Positions 23,801 through 34,261 of a stretch of DNA of 64,000 nucleotides are shown piece by piece (positions within the stretch are counted from its first letter, which is position 1; each line of letters opens with the position of its first letter). The position numbers were made by a program, and so were the translations under genes. The notes under the pieces were generated by a model. That model was not told the DNA's origin, did no database searches, and saw nothing but the letters and a program-made list of their open reading frames with translations. Location of the stretch: contig DF237304.1 in assembly GCA_000708835.1 (NCBI GenBank), forward strand, positions 31,005-95,004, read 5' to 3'. Source of the stretch: Klebsormidium nitens (lineage: Eukaryota > Streptophyta > Klebsormidiophyceae > Klebsormidiales > Klebsormidiaceae).

Positions 23801-25215
23801 TCTTTCGAATCAACTGAGATGTTGTGAAGTTTGCAGTTGGCACATGTGGTCGAGCTGTGGTGACCATAGCAAAACGGTCAGGCAGCCGGCGATCGTTTCA
23901 TTCTTTCGAATGGATGGGTCTCGCGAAGGCTTTGGAGTATCCGTTTTGAACTTGAGGCTTCCAAGGCAGATGAAAAAAGCCCGATCTAGTGCAGCAAAGA
24001 CGGAGGTTTACGCATCTGTGATATACGACTGCGGATCTGTGCTCTTTGTCAGATTGTGCTCACGTGCAATCAGAAGGCGGCAAGCGCCTCCTTGTTCCGA
24101 GCGGAGGCTTTCACGTTGCCTTCGGAATTCTCAGTTCATGAAATCCATTTGGGTGTTCAAGTCCGATAGAAGGCTCGAGTTGAATCTCAAAATCTGGAGA
24201 GGCAGGTAACGTCTCGTGGCGTCACTTTGGGTTTTCCTTTGGTCACGTGGTCCTTTATGATAGTAAGATGTCGCTAGACGGTTCTGGAGTCAAGCGGTTG
24301 GAGGCGGAGCGAAAAGTCGGGGAGATGGCCGACGTTCGCAAGGTCCAGGTGGGTATTCTCCGCACCAGTAATTTGTTTCACGTTCTCGGATTTTGGACAC
24401 TGTAAGCGTTCGCGGTGATCAGCTGCGTGATGGCAAGCTGCAGAAGCTTAAAGAAGAGCAACGAGTTGGCTCACGTTGCGCAAGCGATCTCTGCACACGT
24501 CCAGCCTTTGATCCCTGATTGGTAAGATTGAAGGTGAAGAGCCGTAGGCAGTTGCGGGTCAGTTCGACTCGAGCCGAGGGCTGATTGAGCAGATTGTGGT
24601 CCTGTAAGCCATATCGTTCGGAGGGATGAAGTTTGGGACAAGGAAGCTGGAGAGTTGACAGGTAGAATGATTGGTCACTATTGTTTGCGGAGAAGACTGT
24701 TGATGCAGTCAGAGTCCTCTGCTCGGGCTTTGGACGAAGTTCCCGTCCAAAACTGGTTCTTTATGCATGAAGCCGAAGTGGTCAGGGACGGCTGAGCACG
24801 TTCATATTTGATCAGAAGCCCGCTCTTTCACAATCCTTAAATCGACATCCCTCTGATCCCCTTGTTGCTGAGGAAGACAGGTGCTCGACTCTCCTTTGAA
24901 CCATGCTTGGACTGATCGCAACTGAAGTGCATGAGAGTGGGCTTCAACCTGCCCCAAAAAGTGCGCTATCCACCTGACCAGTTTCTGTCCACAAATCTGG
25001 AAGCGCATCTAATGGTCGCCCCCTTGTTGCAGGGTTTCGACAACGACGGCCTGTCAGACGACGAGCAATACGACTTGACGTCCGATCTGCTGATCATAGG
25101 GGTCCTACTGTCCTTGATAATCAGCGCTGCGCTGAAATTGGGCAATGTTGGCTTGAATTCGTTCCAATCGATGGGTGAAACGGCTGTAGAAATGTGGGAA
25201 AAGCTAGGACCTTAG
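20853..25215 (+). CDS. Plastid J-like domain membrane protein, NdhT/CRRJ-like
   Basis: Six exons join in phase: 20853-21099, 21767-21828, 22535-22618, 23557-23733, 24268-24348 and 25033-25215 (TAG), giving 277 residues. Residues 1-80 are Ser/Arg/Gly-rich with few acidic residues, like a chloroplast transit peptide. A J-like domain follows: FYDILGVSREASTDD, IHLAYKARKKQ, EALE + AAYDELREPESRRFYDFGLA. The HPD tripeptide that lets J proteins stimulate Hsp70 is absent; KARKKQINEK stands there. The last exon has LSDDEQYDLTSD before a membrane segment at about residues 235-252 (LLIIGVLLSLIISAAL). This order (transit peptide, J domain ending RRFYD.(T/G)LA, short linker, LSD..., one membrane helix) resembles NdhT/CRRJ, a subunit of the plastid NDH complex. 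That assignment is an inference; other plastid J-like proteins are possible. Exon 24268-24348 is placed by phase and composition only. The fourth exon lies at the end of a five-copy array. Confidence 0.72.
22887..23621 (+). repeat. Five tandem copies of the J-gene fourth exon start
   Basis: Segments beginning at 22887, 23044, 23216, 23389 and 23557, each directly after a (g)tcctccag or gtccag acceptor, repeat the AAYDELREPESRRFYDFGLA exon piece about every 160-175 bp. Copy 1 diverges after VAYDELKDP. Copy 2 is mutated (VVPDLLRVPKSCRL) but keeps a GT donor. Copy 3 reads AAPNELREPERRRIHDFGLA. Copy 4 is nearly identical to copy 5 (AAYDELREPESRLIYDVELA), but its donor GT has become CT. Copy 5 continues into the full exon. 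Flanking intron pieces (catgtattctcaa..., ttaagtggtgtcctccag) repeat as well. Confidence 0.85.
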
Positions 25216-27039
25216 TGCGGTAAAAAGGTTGGGACCGACCATTCCGTATTGGCGTCTTACCAAGGTTTGAAGCAATGACAGCGTGTAAAGCATGTACTTT
25301 GTATGTGACTGCAAAGCAAGCTGACTTGGGGTACTAGGACAATTCAATTGTTGGCAACAATCCGGCTCTGCCATTCGTATCATTGTTCAAGGGCCATCAC
25401 TTCACTATACCATCCGAAGGAAAGTCTGCTGATGGTTTACCAAATTCGCTTCTGGGTCATGCCGCGCTATGTAATCAGACTGCGAAAACACCAGTCGAGC
25501 ATGGTTGATCGCCCCTTTGTGGCGCAAAGGGGGACCCGGGGCCATTGAAACTTACTAAGTTTCAGTACCGCACGAGTTGTTTCGGTGTTGACGGGCCACC
25601 TAGGTACTGGCCGGGTGTTCCAAATGAAGAGAACTTAAGTTGACACATATGTGCAACCGTCATTGGTCAGTGGGCACTGCGGGCCCGGGCCGGCAGCGCT
25701 GTCATGACATGCATGGCATCGCCTCAATGATCGTGGTATACGGTATCAATATTGAACTCAATCTTTGTACTTAACTCAACTTTGCCATCGGATTCGATCC
25801 AATTCGATCATGATTGACGAGTCTGCTGCCGACGTTTCGAGTTGCGATAATGATATATATGCATCATTCTCATATAATGTTATACACAAGCTACCTATGG
25901 TGGGTCCCGGCCGAGTCGACTTCGACTCAAACCGCGACGAAAATGTGGGACCCGGTATCAAATTTCGTCAGTAGTACCGGCGGTTCACGTTACGACGACT
26001 CGGACTTCCGTAACATGTACCCAACGAGTACTTTCAAAATCTTGCTCGGCCGTAACCGAGTGTCATAATGGTGTAACAGAGTGTTTTGATTTACACTTTG
26101 ACAGAAGCATAAAAATGCCACACTATGAGGAGGCTTATGCAGCTTATAGAAACCTTTGACAAGCAAAAAAAAATGTTGAAAGGGCGTCATTAGAGGTCCT
26201 TTGAAGCTCCAACATCATGTTTTGTTCAGGACAAATCTCAAGAAACAGCATAGGAGGCGCAAAGTGGGCCGCCATTGTTGATTTTTGCAGAGCGCCTTTC
26301 CTTACACTGCTCTATCAAATTCCTGCACTCTCCTTTCAGTCTGGGTACCGCGGTACTCCTGCGTGGTTCAAGTCGGAAGTTCCGACCAAGACCATAAATT
26401 TCATAATCGATGTACGCGCAGACTCGAGCGGTACCGTACCTCCGCATAGTACGCACTTGACCGTTGATCGACGTGTCAGAAAAAGTTCAATTCATGAACT
26501 CAGACCTGATTCTCAAGTACTGCCGAGTACGGTCGTCAGTGCCGCGTACACAATTCGTCGCGACACGTAACACCGGTGTAAGAAATTTGAGACCGGACCG
26601 TCGCGCGGTCGATACCGTCGAGACCCACCATAGGTAGCTTGTGTAATCTGATGGTGTGGGCCCGAATTGAATTTATTCTAGCCACTCACGTTGTGTTCTC
26701 GATCCGGCCATGCAATCAAGTTCCAATTGAATGTGCCATTGGAGCGCGCTTTAAGCCAAGCGCCAACTTGGTTTGCAGTGACCATCTGAAGGGCTAACCA
26801 TTCAATTAGATCATCATTCGTCTGGCAACTCCTCGTGAAGTGTTTGGCACGGACACCGCACTTAGAAGTAGGCGGTGAAGTCTCAATCTTCATTTAGATC
26901 TATGCAGCCTAGCTCCCCGGACTTGGTGCGGAATATACGAGTCAGCCCGTGAATACATACTAGCTAAGCATGCCAGTGATACAATCTGGACAACAACGCT
27001 GAGTTCAAGTTGATTACGTTTCCATCATTGTCAATAGCT
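25216..27039. other. Intergenic with one transposon, no gene seen
   Basis: Between the 3' ends of the J-like gene (+) and the adenylosuccinate synthetase gene (-). Besides the 25884-26644 element there are only short non-coding ORFs. Confidence 0.5.
25884..26644. mobile_element. Non-autonomous DNA transposon with long terminal inverted repeats
   Basis: The first 23 bases (25884-25906, starting ACACAAGCTACCTATGG) are the exact reverse complement of 26622-26644. Weaker inverted similarity continues for about 60-100 bp (both arms carry a TCAAATTTC word after a GACC(C)GGT word). The 761-bp body has a central GGTACCGCGGTACT palindrome and no transposase. Target-site duplication is unclear. Superfamily unknown. 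Confidence 0.7.
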
Positions 27040-30000
27040 TCACTCCTTCGTGATGATGGCGTCCCTTCCAGGCCCGACCCCTATCCACTTCACCTCGACT
27101 CCTACAATCTCTTCTATTCTCAGTACGTATGCTTGCGCATTCTTTGGTAGTTGTGACCACTTCCTCATCCCCGAAATGTCCTCCTCCCAACCTGGCAGTA
27201 CCTCGTAGTCGACCTGCAGCGAGGGGGAGACCATATTGTGAGACAAATCAGAAGAAGCTCCCTGGGCAGCCTGCACCAGTTGACGGCCTGATCTTTTCCA
27301 GCCCTCGATTTCCGACTTGAGCCAGGAATAAGCTCACGATGCTGAACAACCAAATGAGACACTAGCAAGTATGCGGGGGCTGCTGCCATACGAGTGGAGT
27401 CAAGCCGCCAGAATGCATAAGAAACCTTCGCAACAAATGTACGCACAATCCGGCCTCGGCAAACCTTCGCTCACGGTAGTTGACCCAAATCGATGAGCCC
27501 GGAAAGGGACCCACTGGCTGCAACGACTGTTGACATTTACAGGCGCAGTGAACGACGTACTTGCTTCTCCTGGTTGCATCCGGACGACCATTTGACGTTT
27601 CATTTCCAAAAGCCCAATTGCCTCTTGCTTAAAGTGGGCGTAGGCCATGCATGGACACCCCTAGGCCATCTACGGTGGTAAGGCCCCAGATTGTTCGAAC
27701 TTGCAATCTGGTCCGTTAAAAAAAGACTCAGATGCACGGAGTGTGCATTTCCGGACCTTTGAAATCGGACGCCCACTTTAACCAGATAAACACAGTTCCC
27801 ATGTATCAGACGCCCCACGGCAGACAAATGGTTCAACCTCAAATGCAAAGAACAAGGACTTGTTCGTTCTTTGTAAAATGCCACCCACTTTGCATGACTC
27901 ATGTTGCCTCAATCCATTAAGATTGGCCACAATTGTCTTTCCTCCTCTGTCTTAACGATATCCGTACCTCGGCTGCAACCTCACCTTGATCTGTTCCCGA
28001 CGCCGGGAACGCTGCCATCAGCTCCCCCGTTCAAACTGGCCGGTTAATAAACCATCAACCCATTCAATCCTTTCAAACGTGCTTTGAACCGGGCCCAATC
28101 TCACCTTCCAAAAACTCCTCTTATAGGGTCTTAATATTCTTGGGTCTTAGGGTTCAAGGGCTTATGTCGTCGGGTTGATATTCACCTTGATCTGTTCCAA
28201 CCAACTTCTATTTCAAAGGGTTTAGGGTTTCAATATTGTAGGGGCTTAGGGTTTATGCGGGATTGATCCTCACCTTGATCTGTTCCAGCAGCTCCAGATC
28301 CGCCGGAAACGCCGGAACCACCTCTCCATCTGGCGCCCGATAGCCCACCCCGAGCTTGATCTCTGAGAAACCCGACAGCACATCTAGCTTGGTCAGGTTA
28401 ATGTGCGTGAACCCGTTAATGTCGCACGCGAACCGGAGGGCGACCATGTCCAGCCAGCCGCACCGCCGCGGTCGCCCCGTCGTGGTCCCAAACTCGAACC
28501 CGTTCGCCCGGAGCCGGTCCCCGGTCTCGTCGTGCAGCTCGGTCGGGTACGGACCGGCACCGACCCGCGTCGTGTACGCTTTTGCCTGGAGTGTGAAATT
28601 GGGTTAGGATCAGATTCGTGGATCTTAGTTTGGCTCGAGTCAGTTTCAATCATTCGACATCAGAGCTGCTATGTTGCAGGCAAGCATAAGAGACGGCTTG
28701 AGAACGAGAGGACTCCAGGAATCGAGTTGTCTACCATGCATCCGCAGCTTCTTGTGAGAGGCGTTACAAAAAGCTGCGGAGATGAAAGTGGGAGCGGTCT
28801 CCTGCTCCATACTTTCAGAAATCGCGCATAAAACGTTCCTTGAGAATCGTCCTCAAGAATGGAACCCTGTTTGCTCTTCTGCCTGCCAGTGTGCTCAACC
28901 AAAGCGACTGTTTCACAGCAACGAACGGGCTTCCTGAGGACATGCGCAAAGGCCCTCCGACCATTTTCACTTTTCTCCCCAAATGTTCACAAAGGGATCG
29001 TTCCACAACTTCTATGGGGGCATCCTCACCACACCAATGACAGCCCCCAGCTTCTGCGGCGCGAGGCCGAGCCCGACGATAACGCCCCCGATCGACGGGT
29101 TGGATGACGTCACGAACGGGTACGTCCCAAAGTCGACGTCCAGCAGCGTGGCCTGGCCGCCCTCGATCAGGATCTTCTTCTTCTCCGCATGCGCCTTGTT
29201 CACGTAGTATACCTATGGGGATTAGAGGGGGCCGTATAAGGGGCTTCCAGCCGAATGTTTATTGTGTATACAGGATTCCCGATGCTAGAAGGGAAGGAAG
29301 GAGATGCCTTCAAATGCCTCATACTCTAGATGCCGAGTCCCTGCCTACTTGCGGCTTGAAAACCGAAAACCGGAAAAGTCTGGTGAAGGTGGTATGTTTA
29401 AGAAGACTTGAAGGAGTATGGAAGACGGCAGTACGTGATTGACTTTGGGCCTGTCAGAGGCTTGTTTTCAGTTTCAAACCTCTTCCGCGACCCCTTATTG
29501 ACAAGTGCAAGAGGCCTAAACCGACCCTACGAGGGGTTCCCCGTTGTGAGTTGCAGCCAGGTCGCACATCCCAGACATTCTGTGCATTGCACGGAATCTG
29601 ACAGGTTTGATAAGAGGCCGCACCGTCAAACTGGCCTAGAACAACCTTCCGACAAAAGGATCCCCGGCTTGAAGCCGCATGTAGCTCGCACATTCTTAGT
29701 GTTTGGTGCCCTACATGATCAAGTGCGAATCTGGTTGCACAAGCACCTCACGAAGGGTTCGCACAAAGGGAAGACCCCAACATAGAAGTAGAGCGGCCTG
29801 CTCTACAAACTCAGCTATCTAAGTCTCCTACAAAAACGGACCATATCATCGACAAAGAAAGAACCTGACGCTCGCTGATGTGATATGTATTAACGACCCA
29901 CGGCTGGGCAGTGAAACATTACGGGCGCCCGCGCCGATCTATCAACATCATCATGGAGCTTCCAATCCGCGCACGCAGAATCTACCACGCGCGACAACGC

Positions 30001-33000
30001 ATGTAATCGTGCCACTTTGAAGAGCGGGTTGAAACGTTCTTCTCTCAACAACTTGGTGCAGTCCCTAAAAAATCGAGTCGAGTCGCCGGTCAAATCGGGC
30101 CTGCAAAGCCCCTCTTAGACCACAACATGCGACCGTCGACCACAGATTTGGTCGCATCACTACAACAGCGGCTCGAGAGGCCTCCTCAATAACTTGTTGC
30201 CATCCATTGCCATCCATTCGAGCTTCATTGAAACCGCCAAAGCGACAATCAAAAGAAAAGACCCACGGCCGGAAGTAGCCCATAAAACTAGCCTGATCTT
30301 TCTCATCCAAAAAAGGTGCACAGCCGACACCGAGAGGGCCTGCGACTGGCCGCTGCCTCACCGTGTCTGTGATGTATGGTTCCAACCGCTTCCCCAGCTC
30401 GACATACCGTGCAGCCTCCGCCGAAAGAATCTCCTCCGTATAGTTCAACCCAGGAAAGCGCGCCTTTGCGTCCTCGTACATAACCTGCCAGCGGTATGCG
30501 TAACCACGTCAGCACAAACAAATTGATACCTTTGTAACTGACGGTTAGCTTGATGTGAGCTAAAAATCGAAGAAAAAGACTCGGTAAAACCGAAAAGCCC
30601 TCTACAGGGAAAGGTGTACAACCGGCACGATGTCGAATCGTAGATACAACGGCATGCCAAAGGATATTTTGAACGCTGCAGTGCTTCACCTTGAATGGAA
30701 TCGGAACTTACAAACCTAGTCATGATAACAAACGGCTGTTGAGCCGAGCGACCTGCCAGAAATTCGGTCCCCCACTCATGTCTTCCAATGCTTGCTAACA
30801 TCGTTATGTAGCGTTTTCCTTTCCGTCTGGTCGGTTGCAGATCATCGTTTAACAAAGTAGCAAGACGGGCTTGGATAGGGAATCTGTACACCCCACAAAG
30901 GTTAGTCCTTCTCACGTCCCATCCAGCTGTTCCCCTTCGCTTCTTGTTCCTCTTCGTCATCCCTTCTTCTTGTCCGTCTTCTCCGGTGTTTGCAACCTCA
31001 TCTCTCATACATCCCGTGCACTCACCCTGAGCTTCTCTTTGAACGTCTCGGGCCGCCGCAGCTCCCCGACGCGAATCCCATTGCGCACGACTTTGCTCGC
31101 GTACGCGGGCCCGATGCCGCGCTTGGTCGTCCCAATCTTGCCGCCTGCCAACTCCTCCTCGCGCAGCCCGTCAATCTCGCGGTGCAGGTCGAACAGCAGG
31201 TGCGCCCTGCGAGAACGAAAAGCTGACGTCATCCTGGGAAGCTGATGTTATATATTTGTATCGAAGTAGCAATAGCAGAGGTGAAGAAAATCTCAAATAC
31301 GTTTCTGCTGAGTTGAGGTGTTCACTTGCTGACTGCCCAAGAAACTTCCACCTCGCGCGGTGCAGGTCGAAGAGCAGGTGCGCCCTGCATGGATGGAAAG
31401 CTGACTTTATCATTTGGTGATGCTGATGTCATCTCTACTTTTGACATAGTAGCAGGGGTAGCGGAACCTGCCGCACTGCCCCAAACTCGTCCACCTCGCG
31501 GTGCAGGTCGAAGAGCAGGTGCGCCCTACGGGACGAAAAGCTGACGTCATCGTTCGAAGCTGACATCAGCTGCTTGTTGAGTAGGAATGGAAGTGACGAA
31601 ATCTTGCCAACTTCTGACGACTTTTTGGGAGTTTACCTGTGGATCGCCCCGAGAAGCGTTTACCTCGCTGTGCAGGTCGAACAGCAGCAGGTGCGGCCCG
31701 CAGAAAAGAAATGCTGACGTCATGCCCCGTGAGGCTAGAATAGGAGAGACGACGGCCGCGTTTTTGTAGTGCTTACACACTTCCACTGCAATCTGTTGAA
31801 AGCCCCGAAAGCCCTGCGACGGCCAGAACAACATGGGCAAGCCTCTGGAGTGGACTAGGGCTGGCGCCAAGTACACTTACTTGAACTCCAATCCGGCATT
31901 AGGGACCTACAATGACATCTGATCTTCAAATCAAAACTCGAAAAAGATCTGGTCAAAACCGACCAAGACAAACGGCAGCGATCTGTCGCATAAAGACTGA
32001 GGTGCTGAAAATGGAATCCCAGATTCACCTGTCAGAGACCAGGACCCGCCCCTCGGTGTTGACGCCCTGCGACTGCAGCTTGTCCAGCTCGTCGAAGAAG
32101 CTCGGAAGGTGCACCACGACGCCGTTTCCAACCAGGCACGTGGCCTTCGGATTGAGCACCCCGGACGGCACGCCGTGCAGTGCAAACTTCTGGCCCTTCT
32201 CGTTGTAGATCGTGTGGCCCGCGTTGGCTCCACCCTGGAAGGAGCGAATGTTTCATCTCAATTGACATACCCAAAGCTGGTGGTAAGACAAGGTTGGAGA
32301 CAATGCGTCAGGCCCTTATTGCTGTGATTCGTGTGGCCTGCGTTGGAAAAAAAAAAAGATTTCGGTTTGAAAGCAGACACTTTGAAAAGAAGGAAGCACG
32401 TCGTTGTCAACTGGTTGAAGTAGCAGGGCAAGACAAATCTCGTCACTTTTGAGAACAATGTGGATTTTCAAGTCGGTGGATGCTTTGTCAAGTACAAAAG
32501 AGAAATTTGATCTCCCTCAACAATAGGTCTGGCAGTTGGTACAACGAAAGACTAACCCAACCGCCACGATTCAAAAAATTCAGACCGAGTTTCCCACGGG
32601 ACAAGGGCCCTATGGACAAACGAAGGATGCAATCAATATACATAAAGGTTAGAACGTCACAGAAGCACTAAGGTTAGTCCAGGACCCAATGATGCTCTCT
32701 AGAACTAGGTCCTTTTATGCAGAAACATATGCATTGGCTCAAAGTTCCCCTGCAATTGCATACCATTGGACAACATGCAATTGACTTTCATGGCTTGAAA
32801 GCGGGTAGGTGCCCCATAATCGGAATCGTGTAATTACATGCGAACTTGACTAACTCCTTCATGCCGGAAATCTTCTTTCCAAAGTCCGCTCTTGGCCCTC
32901 TTTCAAGGCAAACCACTGAAGTTGGAGTCATGCAGCAAGTACTACTCAGTCATTACAATCACAATCGAGCAGGAAAAAGCTAGTCAACGCAAGCCGTTGA

Positions 33001-33701
33001 GTCTGTGACATTGATTATAAACCTGTGGCAACATACACTCCAGTATATAGAGTCAGTGACCGAAGTCAAGTGCAGAGGAAGCCCAGGCCCACGCCTCCTG
33101 CAAAATCATCAAAGGTGCGGCCACATCAGGGACGGCTCACCTCAACTGACGCGCCTGCCTGCAAGATATTTCACCTGGCACCTGGCAACTTGCCAATTAA
33201 GGCCGCTTACTTCTTCTTAAATGGCGAAGACTCAGCACCTCTTCTGATCAGTGGCTGGTCATAATGAAAACATAGAGTTCAATTAAAAGATGACGCTACC
33301 TGGCATCTCGCGACGACGTCATATCTCTGCGCCAATATGTCCACGAGCTTGCCCTTGCCCTCATCCCCCCACTGCGTCCCCAGGACTGCCGCCACCTGCG
33401 TCAGCTTCCCAAACTCATCCGCCGCCTTCTCAATCTCCGCCTGGGGCGCTGAGACAGTCTGCGCTCGCACCCCCCCAGCCGCAACGAACTTTCTCTTCTT
33501 CTCCACTGGGGAGAACGCCTGCTGGTGGCTGAGAATGGATACTGACGCAAGTTGCGAATGGAATCGGGTCTGGTGAGAGGCGGACAGAGGGAAGGGGCTG
33601 AAAGAAGCAGGGGGAGTAGTGGTAGCGTGATCTAAAGCCGCAGTGTGACCAGGCAACCACGCCCCCGCCGTCCCTGCAACACAATGCATGGCGGCCGCCA
33701 T
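27040..33701 (-). CDS. purA: Adenylosuccinate synthetase, plastid precursor
   Basis: Catalyses GTP-dependent condensation of IMP and aspartate to adenylosuccinate, the first committed step to AMP. Seven exons in transcript order: 33701-33300, 32234-32029, 31206-31026, 30484-30362, 29212-29030, 28585-28274 and 27213-27040 (TGA at 27042-27040). All phases agree, giving 526 residues. Residues 1-90 are Ala/Ser/Thr-rich with few acidic residues, a likely chloroplast transit peptide as in plant homologues. Family motifs in order: [14 protein letters not shown] (residues 108-121, phosphate loop), [76 protein letters not shown] and GVGPGRDA near the C-terminus. No key residue is seen to be missing, so the enzyme should be active. 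The mature length equals that of plant enzymes. The gene is divergent from the cyclophilin gene 560 bp away. Two of its introns hold ghost copies of exon edges. Confidence 0.95.
27982..28286 (-). repeat. Ghost copies of the adenylosuccinate synthetase exon-6 donor edge
   Basis: The 16-mer CACCTTGATCTGTTCC, which on the minus strand is the last codons of exon 6 (EQIK) plus its GT donor, occurs exactly three times: 27982-27997, 28183-28198 and the real one at 28271-28286. After the 27982 copy the similarity continues into GACGCCGGGAACGC-like sequence matching the exon. Around 28210-28260 lie several TTTAGGGTTT words. Confidence 0.7.
31167..31722 (-). repeat. Four tandem copies of the adenylosuccinate synthetase exon-3 acceptor edge
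   Basis: The first about 40 bases of exon 3 (minus strand, from 31206; encodes [10 protein letters not shown]) with its upstream intron piece containing TGACGTCA recur with 5' edges at about 31384, 31525 and 31690. Copies 2 and 3 keep an AG acceptor; copy 4 has GG instead and reads [10 protein letters not shown]. Only the 31206 copy continues into a full exon. Confidence 0.8.
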
Positions 33702-34261
33702 GGTCCTTGCTTCACCCAGCCGTTACCAGCATTCCTGCAATCCCAGGGCCAGGGATCCCAGCTCTCTGCAATGTGCATGCAGAACACTCCTGGAGGCTGA
33801 AGAAAGACTCCTCGGCCATCCATTTCGACAGCTGGTTGTGCAGGTCCTCTGAGTCTTGGGTGTAAAATACTCGGGGCTAATCGAGAATGTTTTGGCGATC
33901 CAGGAGTCGGGGGTCAATGACGAAACCGATATCTGACCCCTGGAAACAGCAAGTACGTGGTCGTTTTGAAAGAAACGGGATCTTCACACTAAACGGAATT
34001 GTGATATTTAGTGCGCGGAGTCGCAAAGTTTGGTCTGCATTGCCTCGAGTTTGCAGACTGCTCCCTGGGCCTCAACTTGCCTCATGACCAGTTCGCCTCA
34101 ACTGCGCTGTGCAATTGTCTGCAGAGCTCTGCTTCAGGCATTCATGATTCAGCAATCTTCTTTTCAAGGATTTTCTTGTCTGAAGTAGGAGTAAGAAGTT
34201 CCTAGTCGTTTGGGATTCATCCAAAATCATTCAATTTGAAACTAGACAGCGCTGAACAAAA
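33702..34261. promoter_or_regulatory. Shared 560-bp spacer between divergent genes
   Basis: It separates the start codons of adenylosuccinate synthetase (-) and the cyclophilin (+), so both promoters must lie here or in 5' introns. No TATA box or known operator could be picked out with confidence. Confidence 0.4.

Noticed and set aside
29765-29835. tRNA-like D-arm on the minus strand (AGCTGAGTTTGTAGAGC)
   Set aside because: No anticodon stem or T-arm pairs in the right places; it lies in an intron. At most a degenerate tRNA-derived repeat.
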